Below are positions 17,520-27,680 of a DNA stretch of 59,862 nucleotides, in pieces; positions within the stretch are counted from its first letter, which is position 1; every line of letters starts with the position of its first letter. Origin of the DNA: Candidatus Chryseopegocella kryptomonas. Its GTDB lineage: Bacteria > Bacteroidota > Ignavibacteria > Kryptoniales > Kryptoniaceae. The position numbers were made by a program, and so were the translations under genes. The stretch covers positions 1 to 59,862 of the forward strand of contig NZ_CZVW01000014.1 in the NCBI RefSeq assembly GCF_001536065.1. The letters are read 5' to 3'. Below the pieces are notes generated by a model that was not told where the DNA came from, did no database searches, and saw nothing but the letters and a program-made list of their open reading frames with translations.

Positions 17520-18377
17520 TTAAATTTTTATTTCAAGCGAAATATCAAGTGCTTTTGGTGAATGAGTTAACATTCCTATTGAGATGTAATCAACGCCAGT
17601 TTCCGCAACTTGGCGGACATTTTCAAGCGTAATCCCGCCCGAAGCTTCAACTTCAAATTTACCAGAGATCAAATCAACAGCTTTTTTCAAATCATCAATT
17701 TTGAAATTGTCAAGCAAAATTCTATCAACTCCACCAATTTTCAAAACTTTTTGCACATCATCAAGATTTTGTGCTTCAACCTCAATTTTTACATCCACAT
17801 TTTTCTCTTTGACATACTTCAAACATCTTTCAATCGCCTTTTCAATTCCTCCTGCGACTGCTATGTGATTATCTTTTATCAAAATCATATCATAAAGCCC
17901 AAATCTATGATTTACACCACCGCCAACTTCAACTGCAATTTTATCAATCAAGCGAAGTCCCGGCGCTGTCTTTCTTGTGTCTGTAATTTTCGCTTTCGTT
18001 CCATCCACCGCCTTGACAAACTTATTCGTTAAAGTTGCAATCCCGCTCATCCTTTGAAGAAAATTCAAAGCAGTTCTCTCCGCACTCAATATGCTTCTAA
18101 CATCACCGCTCACAACGCCGACAATATCTCCATTTTTAACTTCATCACCATCGCTGACATAAGGAACAAAATTTAAACCCGGATCAATTGTTTTAAAAAC
18201 AAGCCACACGACATCAAGCCCCGCAATTATTCCATCACTTTTAACGAGAAACTCACCACTTGCTTCAATATATTCATCACCAATTACAGAAATCGTCGTT
18301 ATATCTCCATAACCTATATCTTCAACAAGCGCCCTTTTGACTATCTCAACAATCTCGTCTTCGTATTTTATGCCCAT
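17520..18377 (-). CDS. nadC: Nicotinate-nucleotide pyrophosphorylase (carboxylating)
   Basis: About 285 residues. Type II phosphoribosyltransferase motifs: [59 protein letters not shown], and [10 protein letters not shown]. Converts quinolinate and PRPP to nicotinate mononucleotide. The ATG at 18377 with GAGG 8 nt upstream is preferred over a TTG two codons earlier. The ribosome site is embedded in the end of the Trm112-like gene. Confidence 0.95.
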   Translation of the reverse strand: MGIKYEDEIVEIVKRALVEDIGYGDITTISVIGDEYIEASGEFLVKSDGIIAGLDVVWLVFKTIDPGLNFVPYVSDGDEVKNGDIVGVVSGDVRSILSAERTALNFLQRMSGIATLTNKFVKAVDGTKAKITDTRKTAPGLRLIDKIAVEVGGGVNHRFGLYDMILIKDNHIAVAGGIEKAIERCLKYVKEKNVDVKIEVEAQNLDDVQKVLKIGGVDRILLDNFKIDDLKKAVDLISGKFEVEASGGITLENVRQVAETGVDYISIGMLTHSPKALDISLEIKI

Positions 18378-18379
18378 TT

Positions 18380-18544
18380 TCAATCCTCATTTTCTTCATC
18401 AACAAGCAGAATCGGAATTCCGTCTCTTATCTCATAAACTTTATCACATTTTTCACAGACAAGTGATTCTGGCTCTTCAACATACTTTAAATCACCTTTG
18501 CACTTCGGGCATGCGAGAATTTTCAAAAGCTCTTTATCAAACAT
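18380..18544 (-). CDS. Trm112-family zinc-binding protein
   Basis: A 54-residue reading frame found by direct reading: starts MFDKELLKILACPKCKGDLKY, then SLVCEKCDKVYEIRDGIPILL. Four cysteines in two CxxC pairs form the zinc site of the Trm112/UPF0434 (YcaR) family. Bacterial members are small activators or partners whose targets are mostly unknown; the eukaryotic and archaeal forms activate methyltransferases. It lies between ybgC-like (3-nt gap) and nadC (2-nt gap), clearly in the same operon. Confidence 0.88.
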   Translation of the reverse strand: MFDKELLKILACPKCKGDLKYVEEPESLVCEKCDKVYEIRDGIPILLVDEENED

Positions 18545-18547
18545 AAC

Positions 18548-18979
18548 TTAACATTTTTTGTTTTTACAAGATTTAAACTGTTCAATGACAAAATTCATAA
18601 AAACATCCGGCGGTTTCACAGGTCTGTATGTCTTCGCATCAAGAAAAACATGTTCAGTGTATCCCTCGGCGATTAACTCGTCATCAATATCACGATAAAC
18701 TTCATATTCAAGCCGAAATTTTAAGTTTGGAATTTCTTTCATATATGTTTCAATCCTTAACAAGTCATCATAGTAAGCTGGCTTTTTAAATTTTGCATAC
18801 GCTTCAAGAACAGGGATGAGATAACCCATTCTTTCAATCTCGCTATACGGCAAACCATAATCTCTCAAAAGCTCTGTCCTCGCCCATTCAAAATACTCAA
18901 AAAACTTCGCATGATAGACAAACCTCATCTGATCCGTGTCTGAATATCTTACCCTAATTTTAAAAACGTGCTTTATCAT
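18548..18979 (-). CDS. YbgC/4HBT-family acyl-CoA thioesterase
   Basis: 143 residues with a single hotdog domain: [31 protein letters not shown] carries the catalytic Asp and the FEWAR pattern of 4-hydroxybenzoyl-CoA thioesterase/YbgC proteins. Such enzymes hydrolyse short or medium acyl-CoA or acyl-ACP. It overlaps the end of accA by 4 nt, which points to fatty-acid metabolism rather than Tol-Pal here. The C-terminal SCKNKKC is unusual for the family, with no known role. Confidence 0.85.
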   Translation of the reverse strand: MIKHVFKIRVRYSDTDQMRFVYHAKFFEYFEWARTELLRDYGLPYSEIERMGYLIPVLEAYAKFKKPAYYDDLLRIETYMKEIPNLKFRLEYEVYRDIDDELIAEGYTEHVFLDAKTYRPVKPPDVFMNFVIEQFKSCKNKKC

Positions 18980-19932
18980 TCTTCCCAGAACCCCATTTTT
19001 CTGTATTTTTGAATTCTCATCTCAACCAGTTTTTTGGGCTTTATCTTCGTAAGTGTGTCAAGTTCTTCAAGTAAAATTTCTTTTAAAATTCTCGCTGCTT
19101 CTTTATGATCCCGATGCGCTCCTCCAAGAGGTTCGGGGACAATTCTATCAATCACACCAAGTTTTATGAGATCTTGAGCCGTAAGTTTAAGTTGCTCCGC
19201 TGCTTGCTCCTTATAATCCCAGCTTCTCCACAAGATACTTGAACACGACTCTGGAGCAATTACGGAATACCAAGCATGTTCCAACATAAGAACACGATCG
19301 CCGACTCCAATTCCAAGCGCTCCACCGCTTGCTCCCTCACCAATTATCACAACGATTATCGGAACTTCAAGTTTTGCCATTTCAAAGAGATTTCTTGCAA
19401 TTGCCTCCGCCTGTCCTCTTTCCTCTGCTCCGATGCCTGGGTATGCGCCCGGAGTGTCAATCAAAGTTATAACTGGCTTGTTAAATTTCTCCGCAAGTTT
19501 CATTAATCTCAATGCTTTTCTATATCCCTCGGGATGTGGCATACCGAAATTTCTATAAAGATTTGACTTCGTGTCCCGACCTTTTTGCGTTCCAATTACA
19601 ACCACAGTGTAATCACCCAACTTCGCAAAACCACCTATCATCGCTTTATCATCACCGAAATATCTATCACCGTGAAGTTCAACAAAATCACTCATCATAA
19701 GATAAATGTAATCCAAAGGATAAGGTCTATCGGGATGCCTTGCGATTTGAACCTTCTGCCATCGTGTTAAGTTTGAATAAATGTTTTTCTTCAACTCCTC
19801 AACCTTTTCTTCAAGTTTTCTTATCTCATCGCTCAAATCAACTCCACCGCTATTTGCAAACTTGCGCATTTCCTCAATTTTCTGTTCAAGTTCAACTATC
19901 GGCTTCTCAAAATCAAGAACAAATTTTGACAT
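18976..19932 (-). CDS. accA: Acetyl-CoA carboxylase carboxyltransferase, alpha subunit
   Basis: 318 residues of normal length. The coiled N-terminus ([11 protein letters not shown]...) leads to [70 protein letters not shown] and [31 protein letters not shown], all AccA signatures. With AccD it moves the carboxyl group from biotin to acetyl-CoA. accD is not in the window. It ends the housekeeping run; the polysaccharide locus starts 1 nt before it in the transcript. Confidence 0.96.
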   Translation of the reverse strand: MSKFVLDFEKPIVELEQKIEEMRKFANSGGVDLSDEIRKLEEKVEELKKNIYSNLTRWQKVQIARHPDRPYPLDYIYLMMSDFVELHGDRYFGDDKAMIGGFAKLGDYTVVVIGTQKGRDTKSNLYRNFGMPHPEGYRKALRLMKLAEKFNKPVITLIDTPGAYPGIGAEERGQAEAIARNLFEMAKLEVPIIVVIIGEGASGGALGIGVGDRVLMLEHAWYSVIAPESCSSILWRSWDYKEQAAEQLKLTAQDLIKLGVIDRIVPEPLGGAHRDHKEAARILKEILLEELDTLTKIKPKKLVEMRIQKYRKMGFWEE

Positions 19933-19933
19933 C

Positions 19934-21931
19934 CTAAAAATGACCTTTATTTTTGATCAAGTTTATAAGAGTCCTGATTAAAATCTCAATGTCAAGTGCA
20001 AGCGATTGATTCCGAGCATAAAATATATTCAACCTTTCAATCTCCTCTTCAGATAGATTCTCGTGATCAGAGATTTGAACTATTCCTGTCAAACCTTTTT
20101 TTCCAAGATAATTTTTTTCATCTGGCGAATCAAGCGGACGACCGACCAAACTCAACTTTCCACTTAACACCTTCGGCAAAAGCAAAATTTTCTCATCAAA
20201 ATTTCCAACTTTCTTGCGTGAAAATTTTTTTAAATATACCAAAGGATACACAAAAATCAAAAGCGGAATTGTGAAAATTATATCAAAAACTCTCTTCGCA
20301 AATCGGTTCAAAAATTTATTCACATTGTAATCAATATCAAGAACTGGAATATCATCAAGCGTGTCAATACTTGCCTTGCTCAAAATCAAATCTGAACCAA
20401 CCAAAGCAAGTTTGAAATTAACGCTTCTATCCCTCACACGACTTATCACAGAAAGTATCTGCGAATAAGGCACTTCATCGCTTAAAAAAATGACATCATT
20501 TATTTTTCTCTCACGAATTATCTTTTCAATTGAACTAATACTTCCGATGATCTCAACTCCATCAATTTTCTCGCCGACTCTTCTCAAATCATAATCAACC
20601 ACACCAACAACTTTTATATTTTCGCTCGTTCTATTCTTTAATTTTTTGATCAAAGAAGAAACATTTGCTCCCGTCCCAACGATTAAAACTCGCTTTGCAA
20701 CGATACTTATATTCACAAACGGAATCTTTCCAAGAATTCTTAACAACAATCTCCACAGCGGAATTAAAAATGTGTTCAACAAAGTCATCATAAGAACAAT
20801 CATTCTGCTAAAAGCGTATTCTTTCAGGAAAAAAGTCAAAGAAGACAAAACAAGAGCCGAAAACCAGACAGCGATAACAGAATAACCAATTGAAAATTTT
20901 CTATTTGTGTAAACTCCGAAAGCGTATAATGAAAAAATTGTTATCAAAGGCGGAACAATTAAAACTTCAGGATAAGCATATTTCGGAAGTGCAAAAATTT
21001 GACCAAACCTTATGAATTCACCAGCAAGGAAAGAAAATAAAACTATCACAAGGTCAACGAGCATATCCCAGTAATTTTTAATAAATTTTCCAAGCAAAGC
21101 AACCAAACCCCTTAAAAAAATTCCAACTCTCAAAATTACGCCAAGCAAAGCAAACTCTTTATAATGCTTTCTCACAAAAATTTTCATCGCCTCGTAAAAG
21201 ACACGAATTTCATCTATATTGCTTCTCTTTGTGCTTTCACCTTTGAAATGAATTATCTGCGTAAACGGGACATAATAAATTTTCCAACCTGCTTTTTTTA
21301 TCCTATAACACCAATCAATATCTTCTCCATACATAAAGAAATCCTCATCAAGTCCGCCGACTTTTTCATAAACTTCTCTTCTTATCATCATAAACGAACC
21401 ACTCACCGCATCAACTTCAGCAACTTCATCAGGGTCAAGATAGGTTAAGTTATACTTTGCGAAAATTTTGCTTTTCGGAAACAAACTTGACAAGCCAATC
21501 ATTTTTGTAAACGCAACCCACGGGGTTGGAAAACTTCGCCTGCAAGCAAGTTGAAGCGTTCCATCAGGGTTTAAAACTTTACATCCAACCATCCCACACT
21601 CTGGATGCGATTCAAGAAACGAGAGCAAAACTCTAAATGTATCCTCTTGAACGATTGTGTCAGGATTTATAAGAAGGATATATTTTCCTTTGGCAAGTTT
21701 TAACGCTTGATTATTTGCTTTTGCAAAGCCGAGATTTTCGGAGTTTGCAATTAAATTAACATCTGGAAATTTTTGCTTTATCATTTCAACGCTTCCATCT
21801 TCGCTTGCGTTGTCAACAACAAATATCTCTGCGTTTATACCTTCAATCGCTTTTTTAATTGAAATAAGAGCATTTTCAAGAAATTCCTTCACATTGTAAT
21901 TGACGATAATTATTGAAAGATCAACTCCCAT
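19934..21931 (-). CDS. GT2 glycosyltransferase fused to a degenerate phosphoglycosyl-transferase module
   Basis: 665 residues. Residues 1-290 are a rhamnosyltransferase-like GT2 ([64 protein letters not shown]). From about 295 four hydrophobic segments and a Rossmann-like part ([18 protein letters not shown]) match the N-terminal region of WbaP/WcaJ-type proteins. The C-terminus (from [14 protein letters not shown]) has the membrane hairpin and [10 protein letters not shown], but lacks the KFRSM and DEIPQ segments that make the catalytic site and are present in the intact enzyme at 23825. The GT2 part should be active; the PGT part is likely only a membrane or partner-binding module. Confidence 0.85.
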   Translation of the reverse strand: MGVDLSIIIVNYNVKEFLENALISIKKAIEGINAEIFVVDNASEDGSVEMIKQKFPDVNLIANSENLGFAKANNQALKLAKGKYILLINPDTIVQEDTFRVLLSFLESHPECGMVGCKVLNPDGTLQLACRRSFPTPWVAFTKMIGLSSLFPKSKIFAKYNLTYLDPDEVAEVDAVSGSFMMIRREVYEKVGGLDEDFFMYGEDIDWCYRIKKAGWKIYYVPFTQIIHFKGESTKRSNIDEIRVFYEAMKIFVRKHYKEFALLGVILRVGIFLRGLVALLGKFIKNYWDMLVDLVIVLFSFLAGEFIRFGQIFALPKYAYPEVLIVPPLITIFSLYAFGVYTNRKFSIGYSVIAVWFSALVLSSLTFFLKEYAFSRMIVLMMTLLNTFLIPLWRLLLRILGKIPFVNISIVAKRVLIVGTGANVSSLIKKLKNRTSENIKVVGVVDYDLRRVGEKIDGVEIIGSISSIEKIIRERKINDVIFLSDEVPYSQILSVISRVRDRSVNFKLALVGSDLILSKASIDTLDDIPVLDIDYNVNKFLNRFAKRVFDIIFTIPLLIFVYPLVYLKKFSRKKVGNFDEKILLLPKVLSGKLSLVGRPLDSPDEKNYLGKKGLTGIVQISDHENLSEEEIERLNIFYARNQSLALDIEILIRTLINLIKNKGHF

Positions 21932-22679
21932 TTTTTCTTCTCTTGAAAAGTTTCAAAAATCTATAAGCAGAAAGACGAAGAACCATCAAAGCAGCCTCAA
22001 AGACAATTTTTTTGCTCATCTTTGAAACCCCGCTTCTTCTCTCAACAAAAATTATCGGATGCTCTTTTATCTTCAACCCTTTGTAATACGCTTTAACTGT
22101 CAACTCTATCTGAAAAGCATAACCATTTGATCTAATCCCATCAAGATCAATTTTCTCAAGAACTCTTCTTGAAATGCACTTGAAACCACTTGTCAAATCC
22201 ATAATCGGAACTCCAGTCATTTTCCTTGCGTATAAATTTGCAAAGTAACTTAAAAGAACTCTACTCATCGGCCAGTTCAAAACAGAAACCCCGTGCGAGT
22301 ATCTTGAACCGATGACTATGTCATAACTGTCAAGAGCTCCATTTAAAATTTTCGGTATTTCCTTTGGATCGTGAGAAAAATCCGCATCCATTTCAAAAAC
22401 ATAATCATAACCATTTTTCAAGGCATATTTAAAACCCTCAACATAAGCAGTCCCAAGCCCGAGTTTTCCGGGTCTTTCAATCAAATGAACTTTGTCTTCG
22501 TAAACTTTCTGAAATTCTTTCACAATCTGTGCTGTCCCATCAGGAGAATTATCATCAACAACAAGAACTTCAATCCTAACAGATGAGCCAAGCTTTTCAC
22601 CCTGCGCAAGAACCTCGGGGATTAAACTTTTTATATTTTCCGCCTCATTATATGTTGGTATGATTACAAGAACACGCAT
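21921..22679 (-). CDS. Polyprenol monophosphomannose synthase-like GT2
   Basis: 252 residues. VLVIIPTYNEAENI, VVDDNSPDGTA, GKLGLGTAYVEGFKYAL, FEMDADFSHDPKEIP and GSRYSHGVSVLNWP are the signatures of Dpm1-type synthases that move a sugar (mannose or glucose) from its nucleotide to polyprenyl phosphate. No C-terminal membrane domain. It overlaps the preceding fused transferase by 11 nt. In this locus it may provide a lipid-linked sugar for a periplasmic transferase. Confidence 0.88.
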   Translation of the reverse strand: MRVLVIIPTYNEAENIKSLIPEVLAQGEKLGSSVRIEVLVVDDNSPDGTAQIVKEFQKVYEDKVHLIERPGKLGLGTAYVEGFKYALKNGYDYVFEMDADFSHDPKEIPKILNGALDSYDIVIGSRYSHGVSVLNWPMSRVLLSYFANLYARKMTGVPIMDLTSGFKCISRRVLEKIDLDGIRSNGYAFQIELTVKAYYKGLKIKEHPIIFVERRSGVSKMSKKIVFEAALMVLRLSAYRFLKLFKRRKNGS

Positions 22680-22682
22680 AAA

Positions 22683-23798
22683 CTAATCTTTGTTAATTTT
22701 GAAAAATTCATTCACACTTTTAACAACATAATCAACTTCTTCATCAGTTAGTTCAGGAAACATCGGAAGTGAAAGAACTTCTTTTGAACATTGCTCTGCG
22801 ACGGGGAAATCTCCGGGTTTATAACCAAAATATGAAAACGCTTTTTGAAGATGAAGTGGAATCGGATAATGAACCGCTGTTTGAATCCCTCTTTCCTTTA
22901 AAAATTGTGCAAGCGCATCCCTTTGTTCAGTTCTTATCGTATATTGATGATAAATATGTTTGTTGTATGGTTCGCAGTAAGGAGTTATTATTCCGTCTAA
23001 ATTTTGGAAAGCATCGTTATATTTTTTTGCAATTTCAGCTCTTCTCTCATTCCATCTGTCAAGATATTTCAATTTGACAAGAAGAATACTTGCTTGTAAA
23101 GTGTCAAGCCGACTGTTAACTCCAAGAATTTCGTGCTTGTATCTTATCTTTGAGCCGTGAACTCTTATCATTTTGATTTTCTCCGCAAGTTCATCGTTAT
23201 TTGTCACAATCATTCCAGCATCTCCAAAAGCACCCAGATTTTTCGTCGGGAAAAAGCTTATGCAGGCGATATCTCCAAATGTGCAAACTTTTCTATTTTT
23301 ATATTCAGCACCCAAAGCTTGCGCTGAATCCTCAATCACATAAAGATTGTAACGTCGTGCAATATCCATAATTTTATCCATCTCCGCCGACTGACCGTAA
23401 AGATGAACCGGGATGATTGCTTTCGTTTTTTCAGTTATCTTTTCCTCAATTAAATCTGGATTTATATTGTAAGTTTTTTCGTCAATGTCAACATAAATCG
23501 GCTTCCCACCAAGCAAGGCAATTGTTTCAGCTGTTGCAACAAAAGTAAATGGTGTTGTTATAACTTCATCACCTGGCTTTAAATCAATCGCCATCAAAGC
23601 AATTTGCAATGCGTCAGTTCCAGATGCAACGCCGATTGCATGTTTGACACCAAGATATTCAGCAACTTTTGACTCAAATTCTCTGACTTCTTCCCCAAGG
23701 ATAAAATTCCCAGCGTTTAAAACTTTTTGAATTGCTTTGTCAATTTCTTCTTTCAAATTCAGATACTGTCTCACCGGTGTAAAAATTGGAACTTGCAT
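22683..23798 (-). CDS. DegT/DnrJ/EryC1/StrS-family sugar aminotransferase
   Basis: 371 residues. Fold-type I PLP enzyme: GVASGTDALQIALMA, TPFTFVATAETI, IPVHLYGQSAEMDKIM, EDSAQALGAEYKNRKVCTFGD and SFFPTKNLGAFGDAGM (Lys binds PLP). These enzymes transaminate nucleotide-linked keto sugars, as in QuiC/PerA/WecE-like steps. The product sugar cannot be identified. Its place within the polysaccharide locus supports an amino-sugar in the repeat unit. Confidence 0.92.
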   Translation of the reverse strand: MQVPIFTPVRQYLNLKEEIDKAIQKVLNAGNFILGEEVREFESKVAEYLGVKHAIGVASGTDALQIALMAIDLKPGDEVITTPFTFVATAETIALLGGKPIYVDIDEKTYNINPDLIEEKITEKTKAIIPVHLYGQSAEMDKIMDIARRYNLYVIEDSAQALGAEYKNRKVCTFGDIACISFFPTKNLGAFGDAGMIVTNNDELAEKIKMIRVHGSKIRYKHEILGVNSRLDTLQASILLVKLKYLDRWNERRAEIAKKYNDAFQNLDGIITPYCEPYNKHIYHQYTIRTEQRDALAQFLKERGIQTAVHYPIPLHLQKAFSYFGYKPGDFPVAEQCSKEVLSLPMFPELTDEEVDYVVKSVNEFFKINKD

Positions 23799-23824
23799 TA
23801 TTTCCTTTGTTTATTTTTAAATTG

Positions 23825-25231
23825 TTAAGCTTGTCCTTTGCCCGACAAAACATGCAAAATTGTGTATGCTATTATCTTCAAATCCATACGCAAAGACATA
23901 TTCTCAATGTAAAAAAGATCATATTGAAGTTTCTTCTTCACATCTTCAATTGATTCATCGTATTTATACTTCACCTGAGCCCAACCCGTTATGCCAGGTT
24001 TAACTTTCAATCTTCTCTTATAAAGCGGAATTTCTTTTGAAAGTTTTTCAACAAACATAGGTCTTTCAGGTCGTGGTCCGATTAAACTCATATCACCTTT
24101 CAAAACATTGAAAAATTGCGGGATTTCATCAAGATGAAGTTTTCTCAAAATTTTGCCAATGCGTGTAACTCTTGGATCGTTTTTAGTTGCCCAAGTCGGT
24201 CCAGTCATCGCCTCTGCGTTTTCATACATTGAACGGAATTTGTAAAGTGTGAAAATTTTTCCATCTTTACCAACTCTTTCTTGTTTGTAAATTATAGGTC
24301 CACGGGAATCAAGTTTTATTAAAATTGCTATCAAAATCCATAATGGCAATCCAACAACGAGAACGACAAGCGAAACCACAATATCTATCAATCTTTTGGC
24401 TACTTTTTCCCACGGCTTCATCAACTCAGGCATTATCTCAATAAGCGGGAATCCATAGATTTGATTAGTCCTCGCTAAACCACTAATTGCATCGTAAAGG
24501 TCTGGCACAATTTTGAAATTAACTTCCTCATCGCATCTTCCAATTAAATCAAGAAGTTTATCGTGTTCATTTGAATCAAGCGCAAAAATTATTTCTTTCA
24601 CATCATATTTCTTTATGATTTCGTTAATTCCGTCCACATTCCCAAGAACTTTCACTCCAGCATACTCACCGCCTCTCCTTTTATCAGTTCTGATAAACCC
24701 GACAACTCTATATCCAAGCGCCGGATATTTTTTCAGCAGATCAAAAATTTCTTTCCCTTTTTCATTAAACCCAACTATTAAAGTATTTCTTGCACCTATT
24801 CCTTTTTCAAGGAGTTTCCTTTGCAATGTTCTTATTCCAACTCTTCCAACAGATGTAAAAAACAGCATCAAGAACCAGTAAATGAGAATTAACAACCGCG
24901 AGTTTGCTGGTGCATTTGTTGAGATATCATCAATGAAAATGGCAAAGAAAAGAAATAAAACACCAAAAGTGACGGTTTTTAAAATACTTATAACTTCATC
25001 AAGTCGCGACTTCGCATACCAAGATTGATAAAGTCCAAACAGCCAAAACAAAATAAGCCAGTAAACACTTATCACAACCATCGGAATTAAAAATTCAGGC
25101 TTAACATAATAAGGAAACCATCCACTTTCAACTCTGATTAGATAATAGCACAACCAGGCGATTGCGAAAGCAAAGATGTCAATTACAAGCGTAATTATCC
25201 GCTCAGTTAACTTTGACATTTTGAACTTCAT
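23825..25231 (-). CDS. Undecaprenyl-phosphate sugar phosphotransferase (WcaJ/WbaP type)
   Basis: 468 residues. Four N-terminal membrane helices (about 10-125), a Rossmann-like domain (NTLIVGFNEKGKEIFDLL), one more membrane segment, then a complete catalytic domain: GPIIYKQERVGKDGKIFTLYKFRSM, HLDEIPQFFNVLKGDMSLIGPRPERP, and PGITGWAQV. It loads the first sugar phosphate on undecaprenyl phosphate and so begins repeat-unit synthesis. The ATG at 25231 overlaps the GT4 gene by 29 nt; an inner ATG at 25219 is possible. Confidence 0.94.
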   Translation of the reverse strand: MKFKMSKLTERIITLVIDIFAFAIAWLCYYLIRVESGWFPYYVKPEFLIPMVVISVYWLILFWLFGLYQSWYAKSRLDEVISILKTVTFGVLFLFFAIFIDDISTNAPANSRLLILIYWFLMLFFTSVGRVGIRTLQRKLLEKGIGARNTLIVGFNEKGKEIFDLLKKYPALGYRVVGFIRTDKRRGGEYAGVKVLGNVDGINEIIKKYDVKEIIFALDSNEHDKLLDLIGRCDEEVNFKIVPDLYDAISGLARTNQIYGFPLIEIMPELMKPWEKVAKRLIDIVVSLVVLVVGLPLWILIAILIKLDSRGPIIYKQERVGKDGKIFTLYKFRSMYENAEAMTGPTWATKNDPRVTRIGKILRKLHLDEIPQFFNVLKGDMSLIGPRPERPMFVEKLSKEIPLYKRRLKVKPGITGWAQVKYKYDESIEDVKKKLQYDLFYIENMSLRMDLKIIAYTILHVLSGKGQA

Positions 25232-26348
25232 TTTGTTTAAGCGAATTTAAAACCTCATAATAAACATTTAAAGTTTTCACAAGCATATTTTCAAGTTTAA
25301 ATTTTTCCACCGCCTTTTTATAACCATTTTCACCCATTTTGATCCTCAAATCTGGGTATTCAATCAATTTTTTTATTGCAACTCGCAATGCTTCAACATC
25401 TGCCGGCGGGACAAGAATCCCCGTTATCCCATCATCAACTAATTCCGGAACACCGCCAACCGCGGTAGCAACAACTGGCAATTTCGCCATCATTGCTTCT
25501 ATAATCGTCAATGGCAATCCCTCCCATCTTGAAGGCAGAACAAATATATCGCTTTGAGCAAGTATATCTGGAACATCAGCTCTCTCACCGAGTAATTTTA
25601 TCTTTGTATCCAGATTCTTTTTCAAAATATATTTTTCAACTTTATCTCTCAACTCACCATCGCCAACAATCAAAACCTTGATTCCATCAATTGATTGAAC
25701 TGCATCAATCAGCAAAAAAATATCTTTGGGCGGGGCTAATCTTCCAACGAATGTAATGCATATTTCATTATCAATTTTCTTTAAGTTTTTGCTTTTTAAA
25801 CTTTCAGCAAAAGCCATCGGGTCAACGCCATTGTGGATTGTAATTAACTTATTTTCAGGTGCAACGCTAAATTTTAAAGCGAGATTTTTATCAAACTCAG
25901 AAACACATATTATTTTTGCAGTAAATTTAGCCATTAATTTTTCAACCTGCGCCGTTATCCATCGCTCAATATACTTTTTTCCTTCGGTGAAAACCCATCC
26001 ATGAGCGGTAAAAATCACAGATTTAATCCCTAAAACAGCAGACCAGAACCGCGCTATCACTCCAGCTTTTGTGCTATGAGCATGAATTATATCAGGTTTA
26101 AAATCTCTGATCGCCTTGTAAACAGGTATGAAAGCTTTTACATCGTTTAAAATGTGAAAGCGACGAACAAAATAAGGATTTTCAAAAACCTTAGCTCCGG
26201 CATTTTTTGCTTCCGTTATCAATCGCCTATCCGGAGCAGAAACAAGCGCAACTTCGTGCCCCAGCGAACGCATAAATTTTAAAAGTTGAAGGACATGCAT
26301 TGAAGCTCCTCCAAATCCAGCCGATGTCACAACATAGAGAATTCGCAA
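25203..26348 (-). CDS. Glycosyltransferase family 4
   Basis: 381 residues with a GT-B fold. N-terminal ILYVVTSAGFGGASMHVLQLL, HAHSTKAGVIARF, then FVGRLAPPKDIFLLIDAV and the donor-binding WEGLPLTIIEAMMAKLPVVATAVGGVPELV with the EX7E pattern. Resembles transferases acting just after the priming sugar. Donor and linkage unknown. Overlaps the priming transferase. Confidence 0.92.
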   Translation of the reverse strand: MRILYVVTSAGFGGASMHVLQLLKFMRSLGHEVALVSAPDRRLITEAKNAGAKVFENPYFVRRFHILNDVKAFIPVYKAIRDFKPDIIHAHSTKAGVIARFWSAVLGIKSVIFTAHGWVFTEGKKYIERWITAQVEKLMAKFTAKIICVSEFDKNLALKFSVAPENKLITIHNGVDPMAFAESLKSKNLKKIDNEICITFVGRLAPPKDIFLLIDAVQSIDGIKVLIVGDGELRDKVEKYILKKNLDTKIKLLGERADVPDILAQSDIFVLPSRWEGLPLTIIEAMMAKLPVVATAVGGVPELVDDGITGILVPPADVEALRVAIKKLIEYPDLRIKMGENGYKKAVEKFKLENMLVKTLNVYYEVLNSLKQNEVQNVKVN

Positions 26349-26357
26349 GTTTAAAAT

Positions 26358-27680
26358 CTAATTTTTGTTCTTGAACTCGTATAAATTTAAAATTCCAAGC
26401 AAAAAACCAATAAGAATCCAGAAATGACGCCAGTGTAATGTGTCAATTACGAAACTTTGAACTAAAATTCCTAAAATTGAGCTCAAAATCCAAACTAAAT
26501 CAGAAAAAACAGAAAATTTTTCATCTCTATTTGCTTTAAACAAAAATTTAAATGAAGTTAAAATCACAAAAATCAAGGCAAAAATAATTGTTAAAAAACC
26601 AATTGAACCATTTTCAGTTAAAACTCTCAGATAAAAATTATGAGCCGATGGAGTTAACCTTAACATCCATCCACCCATTGACTTTTGATAATCAAGCGAA
26701 TAATTTTCAAATTGCCCTGGTCCAATTCCCAACGGATATGATTTAAAAAGTTCAATCCCCGCACGCCAAGCCATAGCCCTGCCGTAAATATCATACCATT
26801 GCGCTCCTCTAAATCTAAAACTCTGTCTAAAAACTTCAAGAATAACTGGAACCGAAACAATCGCAATCAAAAACGCAACAATCAAAACAACGAAAAATCT
26901 TTTGCTTCTCTTTGTAATTATTGATATAAAGCCAAGGAATAAAATTCCACTAATCAAGTTTAAAAGCGAACCTCTCGAAAAAGTTAACACAATGGAAAGA
27001 AACAAAAACAAAAATAGAAGTGTAAATTTTAAAATCTCCTCCCTTTTGCCGAATAAAATTTTACTCATAGCATATAAAGCACCAGTAGTTATAAACGCAC
27101 CTGCAACATTTGGGTCTTTAAAAAATCCCGCAGGTCTTCCCAGTCGCCCTTGAACAAAGATAAGCAAAATCATTAAGATAAGAACAATCGCAGAAATATA
27201 AACCGCCATCAAATAAAATTTTTTTACCTCATTCCATATTTCAACGCTCTTTATGTATCCGGAAAAATAAAAAGCAAGGGAAATTGTATAAACGGTAACG
27301 AAAGCAAAAAATGCAGCTCTTGCGATTGATGTTGAATAAAAAATTTGCAACAAATTTAAAAATATATACGCAAGAAGTAGATGCAAAGATGGATGAGAAA
27401 ACCATTTTATATCAGCCGAAATAATTCTTTTAAACCACGCTCCTGCAAAAGCAAAATCAACCGGCGCTGGTTCAAACTCAAGCCCCCAAAGAAAAAATAA
27501 ACCCGCATTTGCCTCTTTCTTCGTAAGAACAATCCACATCAAAACAAGAGCAAACATCAAAATCCACATCGCATAATAATTCACCCACATACCTATAAAC
27601 GGCGAAAACAAAGCAAAAAACAACAAAACACTTTGAACATCCACAACTGGAACATATTTACTTTCCTGCGTTATCTCCAT
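26358..27680 (-). CDS. O-antigen polymerase/ligase-family membrane protein (Wzy/WaaL-like)
   Basis: 440 residues with about 10-12 hydrophobic helices and a large periplasmic loop containing FRGAQWYDIYGRAMAWRAGIELFKSYPLGIGPGQF and SAHNFYLRVLTENGSIGFL. The SxHNxYLxxLxExG pattern belongs to the O-antigen ligase/polymerase superfamily (PF04932). Next to Wzx and Wzz, the polymerase role is more likely than ligase. It overlaps the following GT2 by 10 nt. Confidence 0.88.
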   Translation of the reverse strand: MEITQESKYVPVVDVQSVLLFFALFSPFIGMWVNYYAMWILMFALVLMWIVLTKKEANAGLFFLWGLEFEPAPVDFAFAGAWFKRIISADIKWFSHPSLHLLLAYIFLNLLQIFYSTSIARAAFFAFVTVYTISLAFYFSGYIKSVEIWNEVKKFYLMAVYISAIVLILMILLIFVQGRLGRPAGFFKDPNVAGAFITTGALYAMSKILFGKREEILKFTLLFLFLFLSIVLTFSRGSLLNLISGILFLGFISIITKRSKRFFVVLIVAFLIAIVSVPVILEVFRQSFRFRGAQWYDIYGRAMAWRAGIELFKSYPLGIGPGQFENYSLDYQKSMGGWMLRLTPSAHNFYLRVLTENGSIGFLTIIFALIFVILTSFKFLFKANRDEKFSVFSDLVWILSSILGILVQSFVIDTLHWRHFWILIGFLLGILNLYEFKNKN

